Positions 1-5,119 are shown, counted from the stretch's first letter. The stretch is DNA of 6,183 nucleotides from Terriglobales bacterium (GCA_030043575.1 JASHXK010000498.1:1-6183); one strand, 5' to 3'. Notes: generated by a model from the sequence alone, not told the origin. Numbers and translations are program-made.

Positions 1-78
1 TACCTTCCCAACGACTATCGCGTGGAGGTGACGTACGTGGACGGAGTGGTGGTGCGGTATTCGATCAGCTCGCGGTGA
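1..78 (+). CDS. 3' end of an unidentified protein-coding gene (partial)
   Basis: Frame 1 is open from the window edge to a TGA at 76-78 and gives 25 residues ending in VVVRYSISSR. The alternation of V, Y, T and charged residues suggests a C-terminal beta-strand pair, but no family can be named from so little. The 84 nt between this stop and the next start (163) hold no clear terminator. Confidence 0.55.
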   Translation, partial: YLPNDYRVEVTYVDGVVVRYSISSR

Positions 79-162
79 GTGGAAACGAGCTGTCCCGGGT
101 TCCAAAGGCGAATCTCTTAAGAAAACACCAAAAACGTCAGGGAGATGGGGTAATCTATCGCC

Positions 163-858
163 ATGGCAGCCAATGCGACAGTGCCCCCTCTTCATTCGAG
201 GCGTGTGGAGGCGTGGATTCATTCTGTGCTGAATCCGGTCATGGACAGCGTTCGGCAGGAGGGTTTTCTGCTGAGGTCGGGAAACTTGAGTTGGCGCGTG
301 TATTCGAGGAGCTTCGAGTACTTGAAGCCAGTCCCACAATACGTCGACCCGGCACAGCAACCCAATCTGGAGGATTTCTTAGAAGATCCTGAAAATGAGG
401 GATTCGCGGAGGGTTTCCGCCAGCATGACCTCGTCTTGGCAGAATTGGAAGCTGCCACCAATCGCCTCTTTGATCTCTTGTTAAATTGGAGGCCATTTTC
501 TGAGGAGGTCAGCCGGGCATACAACGAATATATTGCAACGCCAAACGGCAGCGACCTTGCGGCCAGTATGATGAATGCCGTAGTCGTGACGAAGTTTGTA
601 GTGGAATATCTGATCAACAACGTGGGGAATCTTCAGCAACACTACGTGCTTTACAGATTTTGGTCCGAGAACGGGGATACGTTCCGCCAGTTGTTTCATG
701 GGCCCGAGCTGTCCAGCCAGCGGGAGCCGTTCATTCAATCCTCGAAGGATTTCTTGAGGGTTTCTGATGCCCTCTTGGTTCAGCTCAAAGAACACCGGCG
801 TCGTCTATGTACCGCTTTTGACATTCCTGCGGCCCCCTTAAACACCACTGTCATCTAA
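163..858 (+). CDS. Hypothetical helical protein, first gene of a pair with a PIN-domain protein
   Basis: The product is 231 residues, soluble-looking, with no signal peptide or strong membrane segment. I do not recognise a named family. It appears mostly alpha-helical: a first block around residues 14-65 (WIHSVLNPVMDSVRQEGF, then SWRVYSRSFEYLKPV), an acidic NLEDFLEDPENEGF stretch near 68-81, a helix with HDLVLAELEAATNRLFDLL near 88-107, and further helices to about residue 215. No catalytic signature is visible. The ATG at 163 has only weak purine-rich sequence upstream (GGGG at 147-150, spacing 12). The stop lies 8 nt before the PIN gene, so the two are probably co-transcribed and translationally coupled. 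This position would suit an antitoxin or partner protein, but the length is far above that of ordinary VapB antitoxins, so the role is open. Confidence 0.7.
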   Translation: MAANATVPPLHSRRVEAWIHSVLNPVMDSVRQEGFLLRSGNLSWRVYSRSFEYLKPVPQYVDPAQQPNLEDFLEDPENEGFAEGFRQHDLVLAELEAATNRLFDLLLNWRPFSEEVSRAYNEYIATPNGSDLAASMMNAVVVTKFVVEYLINNVGNLQQHYVLYRFWSENGDTFRQLFHGPELSSQREPFIQSSKDFLRVSDALLVQLKEHRRRLCTAFDIPAAPLNTTVI

Positions 859-866
859 GACTTGCC

Positions 867-1361
867 ATGTCTCCTATTCGGGACGACAAACGGAGGGAGT
901 TGCTGATATTGGACTCCGGGCCGCTCCGCGAACTGGTTTTACATCATGCGGTGTTCGAGTTTGGCCTCGAACAGCTCCGAAACGACTTGCGTTGGTTGAA
1001 GAACCGTGCTTCCTACGCCCAATGCTCCGAGATGATCGCGTCCTTTAAACGGAGAACGACCAGTGCTGCCGTGGTCGCCGAACTAAACTACTGGATTAGG
1101 GCAACGCATGAACGCGGTCGTGCGAGACTGTGGAATCGCGTTTACGAGGAGTACCGCGGCATGGACTTGCGTGAGGAAATGGTGCCGCTGGTTTCAATGA
1201 ATATTGAGATAGTTACCCGCTTCGGACCTGTAGACGCAAGTCTGTTCGAACTGGCAAACCGCAATCGGGCGAGCCGTCCTGTGGTGCTGACCGTCGATTC
1301 AGGGTTATGCGGCCAGTGCCGAAAGGCGGGCTTTAGTGCTCACCTACTTGACGAGTTGTAG
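867..1361 (+). CDS. PIN-domain protein, probable metal-dependent ribonuclease
   Basis: The 164-residue product fits the PIN fold. An N-terminal strand ends in ILDSGPL with Asp16. A helix carries VVAELNYW with Glu72. GPVDASLFELA supplies Asp123, and the strand VVLTVDSGL supplies Asp144. These are the four acidic positions that bind Mg2+/Mn2+ in VapC-type RNases, so the enzyme is predicted to be active. The segment between Asp16 and Glu72 is longer than in typical VapC toxins of about 130 residues and carries an extra basic helical stretch (WLKNRASYAQCSEMIASFKRR). The ATG at 867 follows the upstream stop by 8 nt and has no good Shine-Dalgarno, which points to translational coupling with the 231-residue protein. 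A toxin or RNA-processing role is inferred from the family; the RNA target cannot be read from sequence. Confidence 0.72.
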   Translation: MSPIRDDKRRELLILDSGPLRELVLHHAVFEFGLEQLRNDLRWLKNRASYAQCSEMIASFKRRTTSAAVVAELNYWIRATHERGRARLWNRVYEEYRGMDLREEMVPLVSMNIEIVTRFGPVDASLFELANRNRASRPVVLTVDSGLCGQCRKAGFSAHLLDEL

Positions 1362-1471
1362 CGAGGGTGCTGGGCGTGCCCTAGCGTTGCCGATTTCTCG
1401 TCGCGAAAAGTTGTGGGCTACGACCCTTGTGGGATGACTCCCGTTTAGTGGGTTTATAAGATAGCACTGTT

Positions 1472-1511
1472 AGGGCGGGGCGCGGCTTGTTGCCGAGGCT
1501 TCCGCCCTTTT
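1472..1511 (+). terminator. Hairpin plus T-run between the PIN gene and the repeat gene (terminator or leader element)
   Basis: AGGGCGG (1472-1478) pairs perfectly with CCGCCCT (1502-1508). Inside it, CGGC and GCCG can form a second stem around TTGTT. Four T residues (1508-1511) end the structure. It lies 110 nt after the PIN stop and only 7 nt before the AGGAAGGGG ribosome binding site (1518-1526) of the next gene. It could therefore terminate the upstream operon or act as a leader hairpin of the next gene. The rest of the 1362-1532 gap holds only a weak -10-like TATAAG (1455-1460) with no convincing -35. Confidence 0.4.
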
Positions 1512-1532
1512 GTGTTTAGGAAGGGGCTGGTT

Positions 1533-1838
1533 ATGACGTGTCTTCGTAAGCGCAGGTCGAGGCGGTGCAAAGCTGTTGCGAAACAGCCAGTTACGCAGGC
1601 GCGTTTTGTTTTCAATACTTTGCGAGAAGATTGTAAGTTGTTGAAAAAGGAAGGCTTATTCGGCGATGCAAGCGGTTTGGAATCAATACTTTTGCGAGAT
1701 GTCATTAAGTCATTGAAAAGGCTAGGCTTAAATACTTATTTAAGTGGTTTAGAATCAATACTTTTGAAAGAAATTATTAAGTCATTGAAAAAGCTTGGCT
1801 TAACACATAGCGTAAGTGGTCTGGAATCAATACTTTGA
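1533..1838 (+). CDS. Small basic protein made of 24-residue helical repeats
   Basis: The ATG at 1533 has a strong Shine-Dalgarno, AGGAAGGGG, 6 nt upstream, which decides this start over the GTG at 1512. The product is 101 residues. A very basic N-terminus (RKRRSRRCKAVAK) is followed by three 24-residue repeats of the form ILLKEIIKSLKKLGL, a variable four-residue linker, then SGLES, and finally a truncated fourth unit ending in SIL. Copies 2 and 3 share 16 of 24 residues. Outside the linker every change is conservative (R/K, D/E, V/I, R/K), which argues that the repeat is selected as protein. Each unit looks like one amphipathic helix plus a turn. DNA at 1681-1860 is about 29% GC by hand count, far below its neighbours. 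I do not recognise the family. An RNA- or DNA-contacting role would fit the charge but is a guess. Confidence 0.55.
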   Translation: MTCLRKRRSRRCKAVAKQPVTQARFVFNTLREDCKLLKKEGLFGDASGLESILLRDVIKSLKRLGLNTYLSGLESILLKEIIKSLKKLGLTHSVSGLESIL

Positions 1839-1862
1839 TATAAAGTCTTTGGATTCAATACT
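1611..1862 (+). repeat. 72-nt tandem repeat array with a truncated last unit
   Basis: The marker TCAATACTT starts at 1612, 1683, 1755 and 1827, and a fifth marker TCAATACT starts at 1855. Spacings are 71, 72, 72 and 28 nt. Copies 2 (1683-1754) and 3 (1755-1826) match at 55 of 72 positions by hand alignment, with most differences in one linker. Copy 1 lacks one T after CAATACTT, so its start is shifted in phase although the frame is shared from TTGCGA onward. The last unit runs beyond the stop codon and has lost roughly 44 nt. There are no unique spacers between identical repeats, so this is not CRISPR. Confidence 0.85.
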
Positions 1863-1887
1863 CGAAATTTTTTTCTGAGGTGCCATC

Positions 1888-2358
1888 ATGAGTGTTCCGA
1901 TTTGCGGATACATTCGAACCGGCGGGAAGCGTTGTGGCTCGCCGGCCCTGCGCGATCAGCCGTTCTGCTATTACCACACCGGGCAGTTTCAACTCATGCC
2001 CATGACGACCATGTTCATGGAGGAAAACCCACACCCACGGCCGGGCGACTATCCCTTCGCCACGTTTCAGGTGCCGTTCCTGGATGACGCTTCGGCGATC
2101 CAGATCGGCTACATGCAGCTGATTCATGGAGTGTCGCACCTGCGGCTCGATCCGACGCGGGCGCGGCTGATTCTGGCGGCGCTGCAAGGAGCAGAACGCA
2201 ACTTGAAACACGCGGACGCGGCCCTGCCGCCGAGACCTGCGCCTGAGCCAGCCGAGGCCGAGGTTCCTAAGAAGCCGCCGGCGAGCGCTAAAGACGAGTG
2301 CAGGGAGGCCGATCCCGTGAAGAAGGCGAAAGGCGCCGTAGCGGAAAGTCGAAGGTAG
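1888..2358 (+). CDS. Small Cys/His zinc-knuckle-like hypothetical protein
   Basis: The 156-residue product starts with a putative zinc site formed by Cys6, Cys16, Cys27 and His30 (spacing C-x9-C-x10-C-x2-H) in the context CGYI...GKRCGSPAL...PFCYYH. The middle, about residues 55-110, contains FQVPFLDD followed by two predicted helices (IQIGYMQLIHGV and ARLILAALQGAERNL). The last 45 residues are rich in Pro, Ala, Glu and Lys and look disordered. I associate this layout with small hypothetical proteins common in acidobacterial genomes; no function is established that I know of. The ATG has TGAGG at 1876-1880, 7 nt upstream. The gene follows the repeat gene by 49 nt, including a run of seven T residues (1868-1874) without an obvious hairpin, so co-transcription is uncertain. 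Base composition returns to GC-rich here. Confidence 0.72.
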   Translation: MSVPICGYIRTGGKRCGSPALRDQPFCYYHTGQFQLMPMTTMFMEENPHPRPGDYPFATFQVPFLDDASAIQIGYMQLIHGVSHLRLDPTRARLILAALQGAERNLKHADAALPPRPAPEPAEAEVPKKPPASAKDECREADPVKKAKGAVAESRR

Positions 2359-2380
2359 TAACGCCCCCTGTGAAAAGCAG

Positions 2381-2453
2381 GTCCTTCGACTGCGCGTCCG
2401 CCCGCCGCAAAGGAGGCGGCGGAAAACAAAGGCGCGGACGCTCCGCTCAGGAC
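2381..2453. repeat. REP-like imperfect palindrome 1
   Basis: Three nested arms pair: GTCCT (2381-2385) with AGGAC (2449-2453), GCGTCCGC (2394-2401) with GCGGACGC (2434-2441), and CCGCCGC (2402-2408) with GCGGCGG (2416-2422). The loop is 7 nt, and an 11-nt bulge lies on the 3' side between the two inner stems. The form resembles dispersed intergenic palindromes of acidobacterial genomes, from general recollection only. It has no T-run directly after it and so is a poor intrinsic terminator. Confidence 0.6.
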
Positions 2454-2463
2454 AAATTCAAAA

Positions 2464-2510
2464 AGGGCGCACGACACGGAGTTTTTCAGCAGCCGGTGAA
2501 GTCGTGCCCT
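2464..2510. repeat. REP-like imperfect palindrome 2
   Basis: AGGGC and ACGAC (2464-2468 and 2471-2475, with a 2-nt bulge between them) pair with GTCGTGCCCT (2501-2510), giving a 10-bp stem. The 25-nt loop contains GGAGTTTTTCAGCAGCC, a phrase I recall as recurring in acidobacterial intergenic DNA but cannot verify here. It begins 10 nt after palindrome 1, so the two form a cluster between the Cys/His gene and tmk. Confidence 0.5.
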
Positions 2511-2549
2511 GACACAAAGCGCTTGGAAAAACCGTGATGACGAGTGGAT

Positions 2550-2558
2550 TGATATGAT
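2550..2558 (+). promoter_or_regulatory. Extended -10 promoter placing transcription start at the tmk start codon
   Basis: TGATATGAT reads as an extended -10 (TG, one base, then TATGAT, 5 of 6 to consensus). No -35 match lies at normal spacing, as is tolerated for extended -10 promoters. A start about 7 nt downstream falls on 2565, the first base of the tmk GTG, so the transcript would be leaderless. Confidence 0.35.
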
Positions 2559-2564
2559 GACCCG

Positions 2565-3227
2565 GTGCAGAAAGCCCGCGGCAGGTTCATCACCTTCGAA
2601 GGTCTCGACGGCTGCGGCAAGAGTACGCAGCTGGAGAAGCTCGCCATCGTCCTGCGCGAACGGGGAATCGACGTGGTGACCACACGCGAGCCCGGTGGGA
2701 CGGCAATCGGCGAACGAATTCGCGAAGTATTGCTGAGCTCGCGTACTGAAGGCCTGGATGCACACGCGGAAATGGCGCTGATGTTTGCCTCGCGCGCGGA
2801 ACTCATCGCTGAAGTCATCAAGCCTGCTCTCGAATCCGGCATGTGGGTAGTGTGCGATCGCTTCACCGACTCCACCGAAGCCTATCAGGGAGGTGGGCGC
2901 GAGCTGGGAAGCGATACCGTCCTGCGATTGCATGAGCTCGTGTGCGGCGGCCTGTGGCCCGATCTGACCATCCTTATGGATTCCGATGTGGCTTCCAGCG
3001 TGCGCCGTGCCAGGCGGCGGAACAAAGACGCGGCGCAGGACGAGAACCGCTTTGAGAAAGAAAGCCAGGCGTTCTTCACCCGCGTACACGACGCCTTTCT
3101 CCAGATTGCGCGGCGCGAGCCGCAACGTGTGGTGGTGATCGACGCGCGGCCGCCGATCGAGGTTGTGCATGAGGAGATTGTGAGAGTGGTAAAGGAGAGA
3201 TTGGCATTTGAAGGGGCGCACCTTTAG
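2565..3227 (+). CDS. tmk: Thymidylate kinase (dTMP kinase)
   Basis: This enzyme phosphorylates dTMP to dTDP with ATP in the cytoplasm, an essential step of dTTP synthesis. The 220 residues show the family in order: the P-loop GLDGCGKST (13-21), REPGGT (41-46), the DRF motif with Asp98-Arg99 (98-100), YQGGGR (107-112), and an Arg-rich LID region after ILMDSDVASS (RRARRRNK). Length is slightly above the usual 205-215. The GTG at 2565 is the only possible start, because an in-frame stop lies at 2550-2552 and no other start codon intervenes. No Shine-Dalgarno is visible, consistent with a leaderless message. The last codons, including the TAG, lie inside the left inverted repeat of the downstream RAYT element. 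The C-terminal residues EGAHL are thus encoded by repeat DNA and may replace an older ending. holB follows after the RAYT gene. Confidence 0.96.
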   Translation: MQKARGRFITFEGLDGCGKSTQLEKLAIVLRERGIDVVTTREPGGTAIGERIREVLLSSRTEGLDAHAEMALMFASRAELIAEVIKPALESGMWVVCDRFTDSTEAYQGGGRELGSDTVLRLHELVCGGLWPDLTILMDSDVASSVRRARRRNKDAAQDENRFEKESQAFFTRVHDAFLQIARREPQRVVVIDARPPIEVVHEEIVRVVKERLAFEGAHL

Positions 3228-3235
3228 GTGCGCCG
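3207..3235 (+). repeat. Left 29-bp inverted repeat with REP hairpin
   Basis: It contains a near-perfect palindrome: GGCGCACCT (3215-3223), a TT loop (3224-3225), then AGGTGCGCC (3226-3234). It overlaps the last codons and stop of tmk. The only difference from the right copy is one loop base. Confidence 0.9.
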
Positions 3236-3255
3236 TCAAGTTTGGCAGTTGGAAA

Positions 3256-3267
3256 GGGCTTTAGCCC
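3256..3267. repeat. Left inner palindrome of the RAYT element
   Basis: GGGCT-TT-AGCCC forms a 5-bp stem with a 2-nt loop. It shares the CTTTAG centre with the outer hairpin. It ends 5 nt before the RAYT ATG at 3273 and could mask initiation. Confidence 0.7.
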
Positions 3268-3272
3268 CGGAG

Positions 3273-3827
3273 ATGACGCACTTGAGACCGCGCAGGCAAC
3301 AAAACGATCCGAACCTGACTTATTTTGTCACCTCTCAGACCTGGCAGCGCAGAATGTTGTTCCGAAAATCCGAGTGGGCCGATCTTTTTCTACAAACCTT
3401 GCATTCCTATCGCAGTCGCGCTTACCTGCTCCACGAATACGTGCTAATGCCAGAACACTTCCATGTCCTGATAACCCCGTTGGTCACGCTGGAACGTGCT
3501 GTGCAATTTATCAAAGGGGGATTCTCGTTTCGTGTCAAGAAGGAATTGGAGTCTTCGATGGAAATCTGGCAGCCCGGTTTTTCGGATCATCGGATCCGAG
3601 ACCTCGAGGACTATCGGATTCACGTTGAGTATGTTTATCGCAATCCGGTTGGGAAGGGTTTGGTGGAAAGGGCGATTGAGTATCCCTATTGTTCGGCCTT
3701 TCCGGGAAGTTTGAAAGACGAGGTCCCTCAGTGGCTAAAGCCGCAAGCGGTAAGGCCCGGTATCGGCGCACCTGAAGGTGCGCCCCTTCAAAGACGCGTT
3801 GTTTCCGACGCTTTTACAAAGGCCTAA
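3273..3827 (+). CDS. REP-associated tyrosine transposase (RAYT), IS200-like Y1 family
   Basis: RAYTs are single-domain HUH nucleases that nick and rejoin single-stranded REP hairpins. In this 184-residue protein a first strand (YFVTSQTWQRR, 17-27) leads to the metal-binding motif MPEHFH (59-64; His62 and His64). Then come IKGGFSFRVKKEL (80-92), the RAYT hallmark WQPGFSDHRIRD (99-110), and DYRIHVEYVYRNPVGKGLV (113-131), which should carry the nucleophilic tyrosine, most likely Tyr120. All catalytic elements appear intact. The start is uncertain. The ATG at 3273 fits family length, but GGAG abuts it and AAAGGG is about 14 nt away. A GTG at 3228, directly after the tmk stop, would add 15 residues encoded by repeat DNA. 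The C-terminus from about Trp154 is encoded by the right end palindromes. The stop lies 17 nt before holB, so holB may depend on read-through from this gene. Confidence 0.92.
   Translation: MTHLRPRRQQNDPNLTYFVTSQTWQRRMLFRKSEWADLFLQTLHSYRSRAYLLHEYVLMPEHFHVLITPLVTLERAVQFIKGGFSFRVKKELESSMEIWQPGFSDHRIRDLEDYRIHVEYVYRNPVGKGLVERAIEYPYCSAFPGSLKDEVPQWLKPQAVRPGIGAPEGAPLQRRVVSDAFTKA
3733..3742. repeat. Right inner palindrome of the RAYT element
   Basis: GGCTAAAGCC is the exact reverse complement of the core of the left inner palindrome (3257-3266). It lies 21 nt inside the right repeat, the same distance as on the left, and falls within the RAYT coding sequence (WLKP). Confidence 0.7.
3764..3792 (-). 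repeat. Right 29-bp inverted repeat with REP hairpin
   Basis: GGCGCACCT (3765-3773), GA loop, AGGTGCGCC (3776-3784), then the reverse complement of the left flank TTTGAAGGGG. It matches the left copy at 28 of 29 positions in inverted orientation and encodes the RAYT residues around IGAPEGAPLQ. Confidence 0.9.
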
Positions 3828-3844
3828 GACGCCAGGATTCATCA

Positions 3845-4939
3845 ATGCCTTTCTCTGATTTTCATGGCAATGCCGAGACGGTGCGCACGCTGCGCGAGAT
3901 GCTGGCGCGCGACCACTTTCCTCATGCGGTGATCCTCTCGGGACCACAGGGCGCCGGCAAGTTCACGCTGGCCCAGATGGTCGCCAAGACGATGAACTGT
4001 CTGGAGCGGCCGACTACCGATGGTTTGCCAGACTTCTGCGGGCGTTGTGCGAACTGCACTCGCATTGCGGAAGCGGACGCGCTGGAAGAACGTTTCGCGG
4101 AAGCGGTCGAGGCGCGCGAGAATCTGCGCGAAGCCGACAAGCGCGAGACGCGAATCCTGGTGCAGACGCATCCTGACGTACTGATCATTCCTCCCGATCC
4201 GCCGCAGATGCTGGTGAAGGTCGATCAGGTGCGCCATGTCATTCACGAAATCTACTACAAGCCGGTCGAAGGCCGCGAGCGCGTCTACATCTTCAGCGAT
4301 GCCGATTTCATGAAAGAAGCGGCGAATTCGTTGCTGAAGGTGCTGGAGGAGCCGCCGGAGTTTGCCACGATCTTCCTGCTCACCGACAATCCCAGCGCGC
4401 TGCTGCCGACCATCCGCTCGCGCTGCATGCATTTGCGGCTGGCGCCGCTTTCGTCATCGGAGGTCGAGCAGTATCTGGCCAAACACCGCCCTGAATGGAA
4501 GCCCCGCGAGCGTGCTCTGGTGGCACGCGTCTGCGGCGGCGGCCTGGGACGGGCGCGCAACTTCGATCTGGCCGCATACCTGGCCGCTCGGCAGGACGCG
4601 CTAACGATGCTGGTTCCGGCGCTGCGGGCCGGCGATCACAGCGATCTGTTTCGCGTGACCGATACGTACCGCTCCGGCGCCGACGGCAAAGCCAAGACGG
4701 AGCAATTGATCCGCACGTTGTATTCGCTTTTGGAGGACATGCTATTTCACAAGTCGGGTACCGCGGAACTGGTCCGCAATCAGGATATCCAGCCAGAGCT
4801 GGCGCACATGGCCGAAGGCGTCGACTTTTCCTGGATCGTGTCGGCCGTGCAGCGGCTGGGAGAATTGGAAAGCGGCATGCGCCGGAATCTGCTGCGCTCG
4901 CTGGCGCTGGACACCTTTGCCACTTCACTGGAGCGCTGA
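3845..4939 (+). CDS. holB: DNA polymerase III clamp-loader subunit delta'
   Basis: Delta' is the stator of the bacterial clamp loader that places the beta clamp on primed DNA. The 364 residues show the AAA+ pattern of the family. A P-loop-like GPQGAGKFT (33-41) has Phe directly after the Lys, where an ATP-binding loop has Ser or Thr, in keeping with delta' not hydrolysing ATP. A zinc site is formed by Cys52, Cys65, Cys68 and Cys71. Then come HPD (109-111), a Walker-B-like strand VYIFSDAD (147-154), ANSLLKVLEEPP (160-171) and the SRC motif (192-194), followed by a helical C-terminal collar domain. Between the zinc site and HPD lies a charged helical stretch (about 75-103) longer than in the E. 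coli protein. The ATG at 3845 has AGGA at 3834-3837, 7 nt upstream. The gene forms a natural replication pair with tmk, now interrupted by the RAYT element. Confidence 0.93.
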   Translation: MPFSDFHGNAETVRTLREMLARDHFPHAVILSGPQGAGKFTLAQMVAKTMNCLERPTTDGLPDFCGRCANCTRIAEADALEERFAEAVEARENLREADKRETRILVQTHPDVLIIPPDPPQMLVKVDQVRHVIHEIYYKPVEGRERVYIFSDADFMKEAANSLLKVLEEPPEFATIFLLTDNPSALLPTIRSRCMHLRLAPLSSSEVEQYLAKHRPEWKPRERALVARVCGGGLGRARNFDLAAYLAARQDALTMLVPALRAGDHSDLFRVTDTYRSGADGKAKTEQLIRTLYSLLEDMLFHKSGTAELVRNQDIQPELAHMAEGVDFSWIVSAVQRLGELESGMRRNLLRSLALDTFATSLER

Positions 4940-4963
4940 TACGAAAGTAGCACGGCTTATGGA

Positions 4964-4992
4964 TTGTCTTGGCGTTTCTCCTGTGTTAGGGT
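4964..4992 (+). promoter_or_regulatory. Possible sigma-70-type promoter for hfq
   Basis: TTGTCT (4964-4969, 4 of 6) and TAGGGT (4987-4992, 3 of 6) are separated by 17 nt. The spacing and TAGG start of the -10 resemble the better HU-gene promoter of this window. The predicted transcript would begin near 4999 and carry a leader of about 120 nt. Confidence 0.35.
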
Positions 4993-5023
4993 ATCGCTAA
5001 GTTCACACCTGACGAAAACCTCG

Positions 5024-5104
5024 GGTCGACACACACCAGAGCTTCCGCACAACCGTGTCAGTTGGAACCGAGTTCATGGTCGCCGAAAGGCTGGTGTGCA
5101 GACC
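5024..5104 (+). promoter_or_regulatory. Foldable leader immediately upstream of the hfq ribosome binding site
   Basis: CACACCAG (5032-5039) pairs perfectly with CTGGTGTG (5091-5098). After a small internal loop, GGTC (5024-5027) pairs with GACC (5101-5104). The stem closes 2 nt before AGGAG (5107-5111), the hfq Shine-Dalgarno, and encloses about 50 nt with further short complementarities such as TTCC/GGAA. E. coli hfq is known to be controlled in its leader by Hfq itself; a similar role here is only inference. Confidence 0.4.
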
Positions 5105-5119
5105 GCAGGAGCCATACCC

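Larger units (their letters stand above)
3207..3792 (+). mobile_element. RAYT/REP element inserted between tmk and holB
   Basis: The 586-bp segment is bounded by 29-bp inverted repeats (3207-3235 and 3764-3792) that match at 28 of 29 positions. Exactly 21 nt inside each lies a second palindrome, GGCTTTAGCC on the left and GGCTAAAGCC on the right, so both 60-nt ends share one plan. Between them lies the body of an IS200-like RAYT gene. The edges touch coding sequence on both sides: the left end holds the tmk stop, and the RAYT reading frame runs 35 nt beyond the right repeat. No target duplication is visible; IS200-like Y1 enzymes do not normally make one. Whether the unit still moves is unknown. 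Confidence 0.75.

Noticed and set aside
75..392. Open frame on the + strand overlapping the 231-residue gene
   Set aside because: Out of frame with the longer helical protein, starts inside the previous gene's end, and has no ribosome binding site or family features.
1427..1460. TTGTGG / TATAAG as a promoter for the repeat gene
   Set aside because: The spacing is 22 nt, too long for a standard sigma-70 promoter, and no better -35 is in place.
1611..1862. CRISPR-like array
   Set aside because: Repeats are contiguous 72-nt units with sequence drift and no unique spacers, and no cas genes are present.
2298..2537. Open frame running from the end of the Cys/His gene through the palindromes
   Set aside because: It simply reads through REP-like sequence; its composition is low-complexity and basic.
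2124..3239. Long open frame (371 codons) on the - strand opposite tmk
   Set aside because: It lies antisense to the unmistakable tmk and the Cys/His gene tail; the translation has no recognisable motif and is explained by GC-rich codon bias.
3242..3628. Second + strand frame within the RAYT gene
   Set aside because: The RAYT frame carries all catalytic motifs; this is a shadow frame.
4380..4928. Open frame on the - strand opposite holB
   Set aside because: Composition is Arg/Pro/Ser-rich shadow sequence; holB is certain on the + strand.
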